From Idiomarina sp. (GTDB taxonomy: Bacteria; Pseudomonadota; Gammaproteobacteria; Enterobacterales; Alteromonadaceae), in assembly GCA_020832105.1 (NCBI GenBank), contig JAFIFH010000070.1:1-64000 (forward strand): a DNA stretch of 64,000 bases. The letters are read 5' to 3'. This document shows positions 35,151 to 45,252 of the stretch, piece by piece. Made by a program: the position numbers and the translations under genes. Every line of letters starts with the position of its first letter. The first letter of the stretch is position 1. The notes beneath the pieces were generated by a model. The model did no database searches and had not been told where the DNA came from. It saw only the letters and a program-made list of their open reading frames with translations.

Positions 35151-36071
35151 ATGCAATTTATCTGCGCTGCGCTCTACAAATTTGTAGAGCTCGATAACTA
35201 TGAAGATTTACGCCAGCCATTACTCGACGTGATGTTAGCGCATCAGGTCAAAGGCACCTTGCTACTTGCCCGCGAAGGCATCAACGGCACGGTGTGCGGA
35301 ACCCGAGACCAAATCGATGCGGTGCTTGCTTATTTGCAGGCTGACCCGCGCTTAAGCGATATTGACCATAAAGAGTCCCCCAGCGATGGTCAGGCGTTTT
35401 ACCGCACTAAGGTCAAGCTGAAAAAAGAAATCGTCACCATGGGTGTCGATTGGATTGACCCGAAAAAAACCGTCGGCAACTATGTGGAAGCGAAAGATTG
35501 GAATGCGCTGATTAGCGACCCGGACGTGCTACTGATTGATACCCGCAACGATTATGAATTTGCCGTGGGCACCTTCGACCGTGCGATTAATCCAAAAACC
35601 GATACGTTTCGCGAGTTTCCTGAGTATGTTGCCAATCATCTGGATAAAGGCAAGCACAAGAAAGTTGCGATGTTCTGCACCGGCGGTATCCGCTGTGAAA
35701 AATCCACCGCCTATTTAAAAGAACTTGGCTTTGATGAGGTCTTCCACCTCAAAGGGGGCATCCTTAAGTACCTTGAAGAGGTGCCAGCCGAGCAGAGTTT
35801 ATGGCACGGTGAATGCTTTGTCTTCGATCAACGAGTGACCGTTAAGCATGGCCTTGAACAAGGCACTTACGACCAGTGCTACGCCTGCCGGATGCCGATT
35901 ACCGAGGAAGAAAAGCAAAGCGAGCGCTATGAGAAAGGTGTCAGCTGCCCCCACTGCCACGACAAGACCAGCCCCGCACAGCGCCAGCGCTTTATGGAGC
36001 GTGAAAAGCAGGTGCAATTAGCCAAAGCGCGTGGTGAACAACATATCCGCGACGGCAAAGCCCAGCTATAA
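35151..36071 (+). CDS. trhO: tRNA uridine(34) hydroxylase, rhodanese-like
   Basis: TrhO (YceA) hydroxylates U34 of certain tRNAs in an oxygen-dependent reaction, making 5-hydroxyuridine. The 306-residue product has the N-terminal acylphosphatase-like part ([14 protein letters not shown]), a central rhodanese domain with active-site loop [11 protein letters not shown], and a C-terminal zinc-type CXXC pair ([11 protein letters not shown] and SCPHCH). The start was moved to the ATG preceded by AAGGTAG; the tracked GTG adds eight residues. A TATAAT lies about 80 bases upstream. Confidence 0.93.
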   Translation: MQFICAALYKFVELDNYEDLRQPLLDVMLAHQVKGTLLLAREGINGTVCGTRDQIDAVLAYLQADPRLSDIDHKESPSDGQAFYRTKVKLKKEIVTMGVDWIDPKKTVGNYVEAKDWNALISDPDVLLIDTRNDYEFAVGTFDRAINPKTDTFREFPEYVANHLDKGKHKKVAMFCTGGIRCEKSTAYLKELGFDEVFHLKGGILKYLEEVPAEQSLWHGECFVFDQRVTVKHGLEQGTYDQCYACRMPITEEEKQSERYEKGVSCPHCHDKTSPAQRQRFMEREKQVQLAKARGEQHIRDGKAQL

Positions 36072-36110
36072 ACCAGCAAGCGTAAAGGTTGCGCTGTCAG
36101 CGTTGCGCCT

Positions 36111-36163
36111 CTCCATTGCAGTTACTACGCTTTAATCAACTAAAGCCAGTGATTGCAATGGAG
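36111..36163 (+). promoter_or_regulatory. Long hairpin covering the katA ribosome binding site
   Basis: CTCCATTGCA and TGCAATGGAG form perfect 10-bp arms. Inside, six further pairs (two G-U) and then GCTTTA/TAAAGC with an ATCAAC loop continue the stem, giving about 22 pairs in 53 bases with one small internal loop. The 3' arm contains GGAG, the katA Shine-Dalgarno sequence, seven bases before the ATG. No T-run follows, so it is not a standard terminator. Translational control of catalase is an inference from the fold. Confidence 0.6.
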
Positions 36164-36170
36164 CCGAATC

Positions 36171-37622
36171 ATGTCCGATGAAAAGAAATTTACCACTACC
36201 GATGCTGGGATCCCAGTCAATAGCGATGAGCATTCTCTCACCGTGGGCCCTGACGGCCCAATCCTGCTGCAAGACCATTATCTGATTGAACAGATGGCGC
36301 AATTTAACCGCGAACGCATACCGGAGCGCCAGCCTCATGCGAAAGGCTCCGGCGCATTTGGGGTTTTTGAAGTCACTCACGACGTGAGTAAGTACACCAA
36401 AGCTAAATTTTTACAGCCCGGTACGACAACTGAAACCCTTGCCCGCTTTTCTACTGTTGCAGGAGAGCGCGGCAGCCCCGACACCTGGCGAGATCCACGT
36501 GGCTTTTCAGTCAAGTTCTACACAGAAGAAGGCAATTACGATCTGGTGGGTAATAACACACCGGTTTTCTTTGTTCGCGACCCGCTTAAATTCCAGCATT
36601 TCATTCGCTCACAAAAACGCCTGGCAGCAAACAACCTGCGCGACCATGACATGCAATGGGATTTCTGGACGCTGTCACCAGAATCAGCCCATCAGGTGAC
36701 CTACCTGATGGGAGACCGCGGCATTCCCCGCACCTGGCGTAATATGAACGGCTACGGCAGTCATACCTTTATGTGGGTCAATGCCGAAGGTGAGAAATTC
36801 TGGGTTAAGTACCACTTTCATACCAATCAGGGCATTGAGAACTTCACCGAAGAAGAAGCCACCAAAATGGCCGGTGAAGAAAGCGATTTCCATACTAAAG
36901 ACCTGTATGAAGCCATCGAGCGCGGTGAGCATCCAAGCTGGACCTTATTTGTGCAGATTATGCCGTTCAAAGATGCGGAGACCTACCGCTTCAACCCCTT
37001 CGATTTAACCAAAGTCTGGCCGCACAGCGATTACCCGCTGATTGAAGTAGGCCAGTTTACCTTGAACCGCAACCCGACAGATTTCCATACGGAGATTGAG
37101 CAGGCAGCATTTCAGCCCAACAACCTGGTGCCAGGTATCGGTGTCAGCCCTGACAAAATGCTGCTCGCGCGTATTTTCTCTTATGCCGATGCGCACCGTG
37201 CAAGACTTGGGGTGAATTACCAGCAGATTCCGGTGAATAAACCTAAGTGCCCGGTCTACAGTTACAGCAAAGACGGCGCCATGCGCACTGAGAATGTGAG
37301 CGACCCGGTCTACGCACCGAACTCAAAGGGCGGTCCTCACGCTGACCCAAGCCGCAACCGCAATGACGATACCTGGGCGTCACAGGGCGATATGGTCCGC
37401 CAGGCCTATACCCTGCGCCGAGACGATGATGACTTCGGCCAGGCCCGCGCACTAGTGCGTGAAGTCATGAATGACGAAGAGCGCGAACGTCTGGTCAGTA
37501 ATATCGCAGGGCATGTCAAAGACGGCGTCAAAGAACCTGTGCTCAGCCGGGTGTTTGAGTACTGGCGGAATATTGATCAGGAGATTGGCGACCGCGTCGA
37601 AAAGGCAGTACGCGAAGGATAG
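36171..37622 (+). CDS. katA: Monofunctional heme catalase (small-subunit type)
   Basis: Decomposes hydrogen peroxide to water and oxygen. The 483-residue length and motifs fit clade 3 catalases: catalytic His in [12 protein letters not shown] near residue 55, catalytic Asn in [17 protein letters not shown] near residue 130, and the proximal heme Tyr in [14 protein letters not shown] near residue 340. The start is MSDEKKF, with GGAG seven bases upstream, and that site lies in the 3' arm of a long hairpin. A strong terminator follows. No OxyR-like site was identified with confidence. Confidence 0.96.
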   Translation: MSDEKKFTTTDAGIPVNSDEHSLTVGPDGPILLQDHYLIEQMAQFNRERIPERQPHAKGSGAFGVFEVTHDVSKYTKAKFLQPGTTTETLARFSTVAGERGSPDTWRDPRGFSVKFYTEEGNYDLVGNNTPVFFVRDPLKFQHFIRSQKRLAANNLRDHDMQWDFWTLSPESAHQVTYLMGDRGIPRTWRNMNGYGSHTFMWVNAEGEKFWVKYHFHTNQGIENFTEEEATKMAGEESDFHTKDLYEAIERGEHPSWTLFVQIMPFKDAETYRFNPFDLTKVWPHSDYPLIEVGQFTLNRNPTDFHTEIEQAAFQPNNLVPGIGVSPDKMLLARIFSYADAHRARLGVNYQQIPVNKPKCPVYSYSKDGAMRTENVSDPVYAPNSKGGPHADPSRNRNDDTWASQGDMVRQAYTLRRDDDDFGQARALVREVMNDEERERLVSNIAGHVKDGVKEPVLSRVFEYWRNIDQEIGDRVEKAVREG

Positions 37623-37641
37623 CCCCCAGGTTAAACAACTT

Positions 37642-37674
37642 AGCCCCGGCCTTGATAAATGCCGGGGCTTTTTT
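37642..37674 (+). terminator. Rho-independent terminator of katA
   Basis: AGCCCCGGC and GCCGGGGCT form a perfect 9-bp GC-rich stem around a ten-base loop, followed directly by T6. It lies about 20 bases after the katA stop. Confidence 0.95.
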
Positions 37675-37844
37675 GTTGGCGCTTTCTACCCATGAGCGCA
37701 CTGCATATTACAACTGCTTACAATTTTTTCACAAAAATCACTGCGGTTCTGTGCCGACAATCAGGCATAGTTGGATTTGGTTAAAAATTCAGCTTCGCCC
37801 TACAATAAAAAGCATCAATATAATTCAAACAAAGGGACTCACTC

Positions 37845-38747
37845 ATGCTCAGCATTCGCAATCTGTCAAAAACTTATGGCAACCAGGTTAAAGCACTAGA
37901 CAATGTTAGTCTCGAGATCCCTGCCGGGATGTTTGGTCTACTGGGCCCCAACGGCGCAGGTAAGTCATCACTGATGCGGACCATCGCAACATTGCAAGGT
38001 TCTGACAGCGGCGAGATTGTCTTTGATGGTATCAATGTGGCTGAGCAGCCCGAACACATTCGCGCCACCTTGGGCTACCTGCCCCAGGACTTTAACGTTT
38101 ACCCAAGAATCAGTGCCTACCAGCTCCTTGACCATATCGCGATCTTAAAAGGTGTGACCAAAAGCAAAGAGCGTAAAGCGCTGGTAGACCGCTTACTGGA
38201 GCAAACCAACCTACACCAGGTACGCAAAAAAGCAGTTGCTACTTTCTCTGGCGGTATGCGCCAGCGCTTTGGGATCGCCCAGGCATTGATTGGTGACCCT
38301 AAGTTAATTATTGTCGATGAGCCGACCGCGGGCCTTGACCCTGAGGAGCGCAATCGTTTTCATAACCTGCTGGCTGATATTGGTCAGCATAAAGTGGTGA
38401 TTCTCTCGACCCACATTGTGGAGGATGTGGCTGACCTGTGCCCTCGTATGGCAGTACTGGCTGATGGCCGCATTCAATTAGAAGGTGAGCCTCAAGTGCT
38501 AACCAATGAGTTAAATGGACAAATCTGGCGCACGACCATAGACAAGCAAGACATGGCCACCGCCTTACAGAATTTCCCAGTCATCTCCAGCCGCTTGCAG
38601 GGCGGCCGCAGCGTGCTGCATGTGCTGTCCAACGAAAGCCCGGGCGCAGGTTTTGAGCCGGTCGCGCCGGATCTCGAGGACGTCTACTTTGCCACCCTGC
38701 ATCGTGTGCGTCAGTCAGCAACCAGCCAACAGAGCAACGCAGCTTAA
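37845..38747 (+). CDS. ABC transporter ATP-binding protein
   Basis: A 300-residue ABC ATPase with Walker A GPNGAGKSSL near residue 38, Q-loop YLPQDF, signature FSGGMRQRFG, Walker B LIIVDEPTAGLD and switch His in STHIVEDV. It is 30 bases upstream of the ABC permease/M1 peptidase fusion gene and is surely its ATPase partner. The layout resembles ABC-2-type exporters. The substrate is unknown. AAGGGA precedes the ATG. Confidence 0.93.
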   Translation: MLSIRNLSKTYGNQVKALDNVSLEIPAGMFGLLGPNGAGKSSLMRTIATLQGSDSGEIVFDGINVAEQPEHIRATLGYLPQDFNVYPRISAYQLLDHIAILKGVTKSKERKALVDRLLEQTNLHQVRKKAVATFSGGMRQRFGIAQALIGDPKLIIVDEPTAGLDPEERNRFHNLLADIGQHKVVILSTHIVEDVADLCPRMAVLADGRIQLEGEPQVLTNELNGQIWRTTIDKQDMATALQNFPVISSRLQGGRSVLHVLSNESPGAGFEPVAPDLEDVYFATLHRVRQSATSQQSNAA

Positions 38748-38777
38748 CCGCGCCCTGCAATTCACGGAGATACAGCT

Positions 38778-41700
38778 ATGTGGTTAAAACTCGTTGCTTC
38801 TGAATGGAGCTATTTAAGACGCCTGCCGTCATTTTATATCGTCAGTGCATTATTTTTTCTGCTCGCCTTTCTGGCGATGACCGTCGACAATGTGCAGATC
38901 GCCATTGGTGGCCCCAATGTAATGCAGAACGGGCCCTGGTACCTGGCCATTGCGATGGTGGTGTTTAGTATATTTGGCATGTTCGTGGTGGCCAACTTTG
39001 TGGGCAACACCGCCACCCGCGATGTCACCTGTCGGATGGACGGCATTATTCTTGCCACCCCAGTGTCGCGCGGGGCATACCTGTGGGGCCGTCTCACCGG
39101 CGCTTACCTGATTACCATGCTGGTGTTCTGTGCTATCCCCTTGGGCCTGCTGTTAGGAAGCTTAATGCCATGGGTCGATGCTGAGCGCTTTGGTCCTACG
39201 GTGATTGCCTATTATATCTGGCCGGTGGTGGTGCTGGTCGCCCCCAGCCTGTTCTTCTGTGCCGTACTATTTTACGCGCTAGCGATGTTTAGTCGGTCGA
39301 TGATGGGGATGTATCTGGGCGTAGTTGCATTCTTCGTGCTCTACCTGATCTCCGGCAGCCTACTCAGTGAACCTGAGTATCGCACCATTGGGGCCTTAGC
39401 GGATCCATTCGCCAGCTCCGCCTATATGGAGCTAACCCGCTACTGGACTGCCATTGAGCGCAACACCGAAATAGTGAGCTTTGACGGTGTTTTACTCTAT
39501 AACCGTTTACTTTGGCTTGGTTTGGCCGCGCTGATTATTCTCGTGTGTCAGTTTACCCTCGACCCTCGCCGTCCGTTAACCGGCCGCAGCGCGCGTAAGC
39601 GCCAAAAACAGTTACAACCAGAAAGTGCGCCTGCACTTACCGGGGTGTCTGCCAGCGTGCAGCTTGATCTACCCAACGTGCATCAGCAACGGGGCTTCAG
39701 CAGTTGGTTGCCGCAACTGGTGCGGCAAACCCGCTTTGAAGTTAGCCAAATTGTGAAGAGCGCGCCCTTTGTTATCTTATTGCTGATCACCATGGTGATG
39801 CTCGGCTCGGCACTGCTATTAGGAACCAACACCACATATGGCACCGCCAACTGGCCGTTTACCCGACTGATGGTGGACGAGGTGATGAACGCCACCTCCC
39901 TACTGGCGATGATTGTGGTGATTTACTATAGCGCCGAAAGCGTCTGGCGCGAACGTCAAAGCGGCATGGGCGATATCGTCGACGCCACCCCAACCCATAG
40001 CTCGGTGTTTTTCCTCTCCAAACTCGCTGGTCTGCTGGTGGTGCTGGTTGGTTTATGCTTGGCGGCTGTCGTTGTCACCGTCCTGTTCCAGTTGAGCAAA
40101 GGCATAACGCATCTTGAGCTTGGCCAGTATGCGTTGCGCTTAGGCTTATGGTACTTACTCCCCATGCTAATGACTGCGGTGCTTGCGATCTTTGTGCAAG
40201 TACTAAGCCCGAACAAGTTCGCGGGTATCGGTATCATGGTGGTGTTCATGATCCTGCTGCTGACGCTAAATGCGTTAGGGCTGGAACACAATATGTATGC
40301 TTTCTCTGGCGCACCCACTCATTTGTACAGTGACATTAATGGCTATGGTCACTATATCGCACCACAGTTGTGGTACATGCTGTATTGGGGCGGGCTAACA
40401 CTGGTACTTGCGGTGCTCGCGTATACCTTGTGGCGCCGTGGTGCTGAAGCACGCTTAAAAGACCGTAGCCGACACCTGCTCAGCAAGCTTGGCTGGTCCG
40501 GTGGCGCCATGGTCAGTGCTGGCTTACTGGCATTTGTGATCGCCGGCACTGTGATTGTGCATAACACCCGCATACTGAATGAGTTCACCCCGTCGAAACA
40601 AGGTATGGATGTACGCGCCGAATACGAGAAAGAGTTACGCCCTTACCATAACCTGGCAGTGCCTTCGATTACCGCAGTTGACCTTGAAGTAGAGCTGTAT
40701 CCACAGCAGCGCAGTGCGGTAGCTGTGGGTGAGTTTGTTTTGCAGAACCAGACCGACGAGCCTATTGCCCGTATGTTAGTGCAGTTGCCACAACATAGTT
40801 CACGGGCGAGTAGCGCTGAAGTGCGTGTTGAAGGTGCGCGGATGAGTGACATTGATTCACGCTTCAATACCCAGTGGGCCGAATTTGACACACCACTCGC
40901 CCCTGGCGACGAGACCCGCATGAGTTTCAGAGTCGAGCGCACCAACCAGGGCTTCGTTGACCGCGGCGCCGATGTGAGCCTGCTGCATAACGGTACCTTC
41001 ATTAATAACTTTGAGCTGTTACCCGCACTTGGTTACCAGGCCCGCGCGGAGCTACAGGACCGTCACGAGCGGCGTAAGCGGGATTTACCTGCGCGTCATC
41101 CGCTACCTGACCTCGACGATGAAGCACAGAACCGAATCAACGCCTTTACCGGTCACACCCATTACATTGATTTTAATGTGCTGGTGTCCACTGAGCTCGG
41201 CCAGACCGCGATTGCCCCAGGGTATCTCACCGAGCAGTGGGACGAAGGCGAACGTGCATATTTCCGTTATGCGATGGATGCACCGATTCTTAACTTCTTT
41301 AACCTGATGTCTGCGGATCTAGAGGTGACTGAAGACGAGCATGACGGCGTGGCGATTAGCGTCTATCACCATGCCCGCCATGACATGAATGTTGGGCGGA
41401 TGATCGATGGCGTGAAGGACTCGCTTGATTACTTCAATGTCAACTTCGGTCCTTATCAGCATCGCCAGTTACGGATTATCGAGTTTCCGTACCGTAGTTT
41501 CGCCCAGGCGTTCCCGAATACGGTGCCGTTCTCGGAAAATATGGGCTTTGCGCTGGACCTGCGTGACGAAGAGAGCATTGATTTTGCCTATTATGTTACC
41601 GCCCACGAAGTGGCGCACCAATGGTTCGCGCACCAAATCACCCCGGGTAATGTGCAAGGGGGCCAGGTGTTAAGCGAAACATTGTCGCAGTACGGTGCGC

Positions 41701-42386
41701 TGATGGTGATGGAACATTCTTACGGCGAAGAGGCGATGCGCCGCTTCCTCAAACGCGAGCTGGACCGGTATCTGTCAGCCCGCAGCTTTGATGTGATTGG
41801 TGAATCGCCGCTGTATCGGGTAGAAAGCCAGGCCTACATTTATTATCAAAAAGGGTCGCTGGTCATGTACGCCCTGCGTGATTATCTCGGTGAAGAGGCC
41901 GTAAATACTGCCCTGCGCAACCTGATTGATGAGTTCCAGTATGCGCATCAGCCCTACCCGAACACGCGGGATCTCATCCGTTTGTTACGCGAACAGGCCA
42001 CAGATGAGCAGCAGGTTCTTATCACCGATATGTTTGAGCGCATCGTGCTGTTTGATCTACAAACCACTGACGCTGAAATGACCGAGCTCGACAATGGCCG
42101 CTGGCAGTTAAGCCTGACCATTGAAGCGCAAAAACTGGAAGCGGACTCCATGGGGCAGGAAGAGTCCGTGGACTTTACCCAGAGCTTTGATATCGGCGCG
42201 CTGCGTGCGCACCCGGATAACATTAACGAAGCGGATGAGGTGTTATATTTGGAGAAACACCAGATCTCGCGCGGTACAAACAACATCGTGATCGAGCTCG
42301 ACGAACGTCCGGCGTTTGCCGGTATCGACCCCTTCGTTAAATTGATCAGCCGTGATGTCAGCCGAAATGTGCGGGCCGTGCGCTAA
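38778..42386 (+). CDS. ABC-2-type permease fused to an M1-family aminopeptidase
   Basis: A 1202-residue fusion. Roughly residues 1-600 hold two sets of about six membrane helices, resembling a duplicated ABC-2 permease. The rest, beginning near residue 615, is a periplasm-facing M1 metallopeptidase: zinc motif HEVAHQWFAHQ with the third ligand Glu in QVLSETLSQYGAL 18 residues later, and a downstream Tyr region YRVESQAYIYYQKGS. The GAMEN exopeptidase motif is not present in its usual form; NMGFALDLRD occupies that place. The adjacent ATPase gene completes the transporter. Similar fusions are annotated in Bacteroidetes and Gammaproteobacteria, but their role is unknown. Confidence 0.9.
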   Translation: MWLKLVASEWSYLRRLPSFYIVSALFFLLAFLAMTVDNVQIAIGGPNVMQNGPWYLAIAMVVFSIFGMFVVANFVGNTATRDVTCRMDGIILATPVSRGAYLWGRLTGAYLITMLVFCAIPLGLLLGSLMPWVDAERFGPTVIAYYIWPVVVLVAPSLFFCAVLFYALAMFSRSMMGMYLGVVAFFVLYLISGSLLSEPEYRTIGALADPFASSAYMELTRYWTAIERNTEIVSFDGVLLYNRLLWLGLAALIILVCQFTLDPRRPLTGRSARKRQKQLQPESAPALTGVSASVQLDLPNVHQQRGFSSWLPQLVRQTRFEVSQIVKSAPFVILLLITMVMLGSALLLGTNTTYGTANWPFTRLMVDEVMNATSLLAMIVVIYYSAESVWRERQSGMGDIVDATPTHSSVFFLSKLAGLLVVLVGLCLAAVVVTVLFQLSKGITHLELGQYALRLGLWYLLPMLMTAVLAIFVQVLSPNKFAGIGIMVVFMILLLTLNALGLEHNMYAFSGAPTHLYSDINGYGHYIAPQLWYMLYWGGLTLVLAVLAYTLWRRGAEARLKDRSRHLLSKLGWSGGAMVSAGLLAFVIAGTVIVHNTRILNEFTPSKQGMDVRAEYEKELRPYHNLAVPSITAVDLEVELYPQQRSAVAVGEFVLQNQTDEPIARMLVQLPQHSSRASSAEVRVEGARMSDIDSRFNTQWAEFDTPLAPGDETRMSFRVERTNQGFVDRGADVSLLHNGTFINNFELLPALGYQARAELQDRHERRKRDLPARHPLPDLDDEAQNRINAFTGHTHYIDFNVLVSTELGQTAIAPGYLTEQWDEGERAYFRYAMDAPILNFFNLMSADLEVTEDEHDGVAISVYHHARHDMNVGRMIDGVKDSLDYFNVNFGPYQHRQLRIIEFPYRSFAQAFPNTVPFSENMGFALDLRDEESIDFAYYVTAHEVAHQWFAHQITPGNVQGGQVLSETLSQYGALMVMEHSYGEEAMRRFLKRELDRYLSARSFDVIGESPLYRVESQAYIYYQKGSLVMYALRDYLGEEAVNTALRNLIDEFQYAHQPYPNTRDLIRLLREQATDEQQVLITDMFERIVLFDLQTTDAEMTELDNGRWQLSLTIEAQKLEADSMGQEESVDFTQSFDIGALRAHPDNINEADEVLYLEKHQISRGTNNIVIELDERPAFAGIDPFVKLISRDVSRNVRAVR

Positions 42387-42395
42387 CTAGAGATG

Positions 42396-42425
42396 CTCGC
42401 AGCAGCCCTCAGTGGCTGCTGCGAG
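42396..42425. repeat. Strong hairpin 1 between convergent genes
   Basis: CTCGCAGCAGCC and GGCTGCTGCGAG form perfect 12-bp arms around a six-base loop, ten bases after the ABC-M1 gene stop. There is no T-run on either side. Confidence 0.75.
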
Positions 42426-42448
42426 ACAAGGATTTATCAGCAAGTTTG

Positions 42449-42486
42449 ATAGATTAACGCCACCCAATAGGGTGGCGTTAATCTAT
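42449..42486. repeat. Strong hairpin 2 between convergent genes
   Basis: ATAGATTAACGCCACCC and GGGTGGCGTTAATCTAT form perfect 17-bp arms around AATA. It sits midway between the convergent ABC-M1 fusion gene and the aminotransferase gene, without a T-run. It probably acts as a bidirectional terminator or RNA-end stabiliser. Confidence 0.75.
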
Positions 42487-42518
42487 GCTTGGCCCTCAGC
42501 GCCTGTAGTGACGCTCAG

Positions 42519-43805
42519 TTAAGCTACAAAGTCATGCAGCCTGTCAATCGCGGTAATCACCCGTGGGCAATATGCTTGCAGGAACTCCATATCTAAAGGC
42601 TCCTCACGCTGTAACGCAGCAAGCGCAGCTTCGCCATCGAAGTCGACATAAGCCAGACGCAGCGATAGATCATCCGCAGGCCTGCCAAAACAACTGCCGG
42701 GTAAGCAAGCAACCCCGGTTTCTTCCAGTAATCGATGACATAAGTCGTCGCTACTTAGGATCCCGCGACTCTTAAGCTTGTCCTGCAACGCGGCGAACGA
42801 CGGGAACAGATAAAAACCACCTTGGGCTTTATTCACCTGTGCGCCAGCACTGGCCAAGCGATCGTAGGCATAGGTCGCCAGCGCCTCGAGTACGCGCCGG
42901 GAATCTGTCAGGTAATCACGCATCGCTTGGCTATCTTCAAAGGCGCACACAGAGGCGTATTGAATAGGGGCGCTGGTGGAGGTAAAGGTTTCGCTCGCCA
43001 CCACCGCCATCGCATCCGCCAGCCAACTCAGTTCGGGTGGGAACGCGAACGCACCTAAACGCCAGCCACCGGCGCCAGCCCACTTGCTAATACCGTCACT
43101 GATAATAGTGCCCTCGGGGTAGTAGCGGGCGATAGAGACATGCTCACCGGTGAAATTCACCCCACCGTAAATTTCATCGGACAACACCAATACTCGGTAT
43201 TTACGGGCAACTGCGGCAATGCCGCGCAACTGCTCCGCGCTATACACCAGGCCAGTTGGGTTGCTTGGGTAATTGAGGATCAACAAGCGTGGTAAGTCAG
43301 GGTCTTGCTTGCAAAGCGCTTCTAGTGCCTCCGGCGTCACCCCAAGGCCACTGTCCAAAGAGGTCGGCAGCCAATGCAGATTGCGCCCTATAATTCGTGC
43401 TTGCGGCGCATAAGACACCCAACTCGGACTCGGAATGACTAAATCCCCATAGTAAGTCAGCTGCATAATGAACATCAGTTCTTTGGTGCCTGGGCCAATC
43501 AGGATGTTCTTTGCCTGGTATTCAAGGCCCTGGGTGCGCTGCAAATAATCACTAATGCTTTGGCGTAAGGCTGGTAGGCCCTTCACCGCAAGGTAGTCTT
43601 TTTGATGGGCATTGGCGCTTAATGCCTGTTGCATATGCACCGGTACCGGAAACGGTGACTGGCCAAGACCTAGTTTGTAAACCTCTTTACCGGATGCCTT
43701 GAGCTTTGCGCTCAGCTCATTCAGCGCCACAGTGGCAGACGGTCGCATTCCCCGGATATTCAGGTTGATTTGCACCGCGGGCGATATTAACTGACTTTGG
43801 GTCAT
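42519..43805 (-). CDS. Class I/II PLP-dependent aminotransferase
   Basis: A fold-type I aminotransferase of 428 residues. The PLP-binding Lys lies in SDGISKWAGAGGWRLG, preceded by NYPSNPTGL (substrate-carboxylate region) and VLSDEIYGGVNF. The profile is closest to aspartate/aromatic aminotransferases of family I-gamma, but the amino donor and acceptor cannot be fixed. It starts 16 bases downstream of the MFS transporter gene, so the two are probably cotranscribed, suggesting uptake or export of a related amino compound. Confidence 0.88.
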   Translation of the reverse strand: MTQSQLISPAVQINLNIRGMRPSATVALNELSAKLKASGKEVYKLGLGQSPFPVPVHMQQALSANAHQKDYLAVKGLPALRQSISDYLQRTQGLEYQAKNILIGPGTKELMFIMQLTYYGDLVIPSPSWVSYAPQARIIGRNLHWLPTSLDSGLGVTPEALEALCKQDPDLPRLLILNYPSNPTGLVYSAEQLRGIAAVARKYRVLVLSDEIYGGVNFTGEHVSIARYYPEGTIISDGISKWAGAGGWRLGAFAFPPELSWLADAMAVVASETFTSTSAPIQYASVCAFEDSQAMRDYLTDSRRVLEALATYAYDRLASAGAQVNKAQGGFYLFPSFAALQDKLKSRGILSSDDLCHRLLEETGVACLPGSCFGRPADDLSLRLAYVDFDGEAALAALQREEPLDMEFLQAYCPRVITAIDRLHDFVA

Positions 43806-43821
43806 ACAAACCTCTCATAGG

Positions 43822-45162
43822 TTATTCTTGCTCAATCACATTTGGTAAACTCAGTGCGCGCCAACCTGCAATCAAGCCAATGATAATCAGGAACCACAGC
43901 ACACTATGGGTCCCTAACCAGCTATCCAACGCCCCCAGTAACATACCGAGCAGCAACAAAACGCCAATCACCGTATTACTGACCGCGGTCAGTTGGGCCC
44001 GATTGTCTTGGTTTGCCATATCCACCAGATAGGTTTTACGCCCTACCCGAGCTCCATGGTGGGCCACCGCTGCAAGAAATATCAGCCCGCCACCGACGGG
44101 TAACCAGGCAATATAGTCCTGCCAGAAAATATCCACCATCAGCGCAAGAAACATCACTGCCACCGCCAAAAATGCGGCTGCGGCCATCACGTGGTTACTT
44201 GCCGAATCGGACCATTTACCCCAAAAGCGCCCCGCTAACAAGCCAGCAAGACCATTGGCAAATAACAAGCCGCCAAGACCGGTGACAATGCCGTTGTCTG
44301 ACGATTGGCTTTGAATCAGGACCACAATATAAGGAATGGAAAACGCTGAAGAGACCAATAAAGCCCTGGTCGCAACGAAGTGACCAAACTGCTTGTTCTC
44401 CCACAGCAGGCTGAGGGATTTCACCGCCTCGGTAATCGCATTACCACCGCCACTGGTGGCCCCCGGTACTTCAGGCACAAACGCATAGACTATCGCCGCA
44501 AGTATCCAAAGTACCGCCGAACCGCCGAGCAAGGCGACAAACAATAGATTGGAGCCTTCCACATCAGGGGCAAAGATCACAATCAGCGCAGTCAGCAGGG
44601 TCATTAAACCAGCGAGACTTGCCGCCAAACCGGTTAAGCGCCCCCGCCGGGTTTTGGAGACAGTTTTGCCGGTGACATCTTTAATCGCGACAGAGCACAC
44701 ACCGCGAGACAAGCTAAACACCACCAGCCAGCCTATCACCCACCAGCCAAACGCCGTGCCTTCAAACATAAAAAGACCGACGAGCATGAACATAAGTGCA
44801 ACGGCCTGGCCAATGCTGCCGCCAACCCAGAACCATTTACGCACGGGACGTTCACGCATACGCTGGGCAATAAATAACTGCGGCAGCAATGATAGCGACT
44901 CACGCAAAGGCACCAGCATAGAGATAAAAAATGCCGGCGCGCCAGTGGCGGTCAGCAGCCAGGGCAGCACCAGACGGGCACTGACCAAAGAATCACCAAG
45001 CTTGGTCAGGGTCAACGCCCACAAATGAAACACGAAGGCCCGCGGCTGATGATTGCAGGCATCCTCTGGGATATCTTTGCACACCCGGGCGTCTTCGTCC
45101 TCCGCCAGATACCCGTAGAGTTTTTCACTTAAATCCTGCTCATTGCGCGCACCCGATCCCAT
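43822..45162 (-). CDS. MFS transporter
   Basis: A major facilitator superfamily protein of 446 residues with about twelve membrane helices and a polar N-terminal tail of around 45 residues (EDARVCKDIPEDACNHQPRA). The loop between helices 2 and 3 (AQRMRERPVRKWFWVGG) has the basic character of the family. The substrate is unknown. It is first in a two-gene unit with the aminotransferase. Confidence 0.82.
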   Translation of the reverse strand: MGSGARNEQDLSEKLYGYLAEDEDARVCKDIPEDACNHQPRAFVFHLWALTLTKLGDSLVSARLVLPWLLTATGAPAFFISMLVPLRESLSLLPQLFIAQRMRERPVRKWFWVGGSIGQAVALMFMLVGLFMFEGTAFGWWVIGWLVVFSLSRGVCSVAIKDVTGKTVSKTRRGRLTGLAASLAGLMTLLTALIVIFAPDVEGSNLLFVALLGGSAVLWILAAIVYAFVPEVPGATSGGGNAITEAVKSLSLLWENKQFGHFVATRALLVSSAFSIPYIVVLIQSQSSDNGIVTGLGGLLFANGLAGLLAGRFWGKWSDSASNHVMAAAAFLAVAVMFLALMVDIFWQDYIAWLPVGGGLIFLAAVAHHGARVGRKTYLVDMANQDNRAQLTAVSNTVIGVLLLLGMLLGALDSWLGTHSVLWFLIIIGLIAGWRALSLPNVIEQE

Positions 45163-45252
45163 GTCTGCTCCTACCGTTGATTCAATCGCTAGCTGTTAAT
45201 TTAGCGACTTCAAACGGCGGCGCAAGGCCAAATAACATAATAATCAAATATT

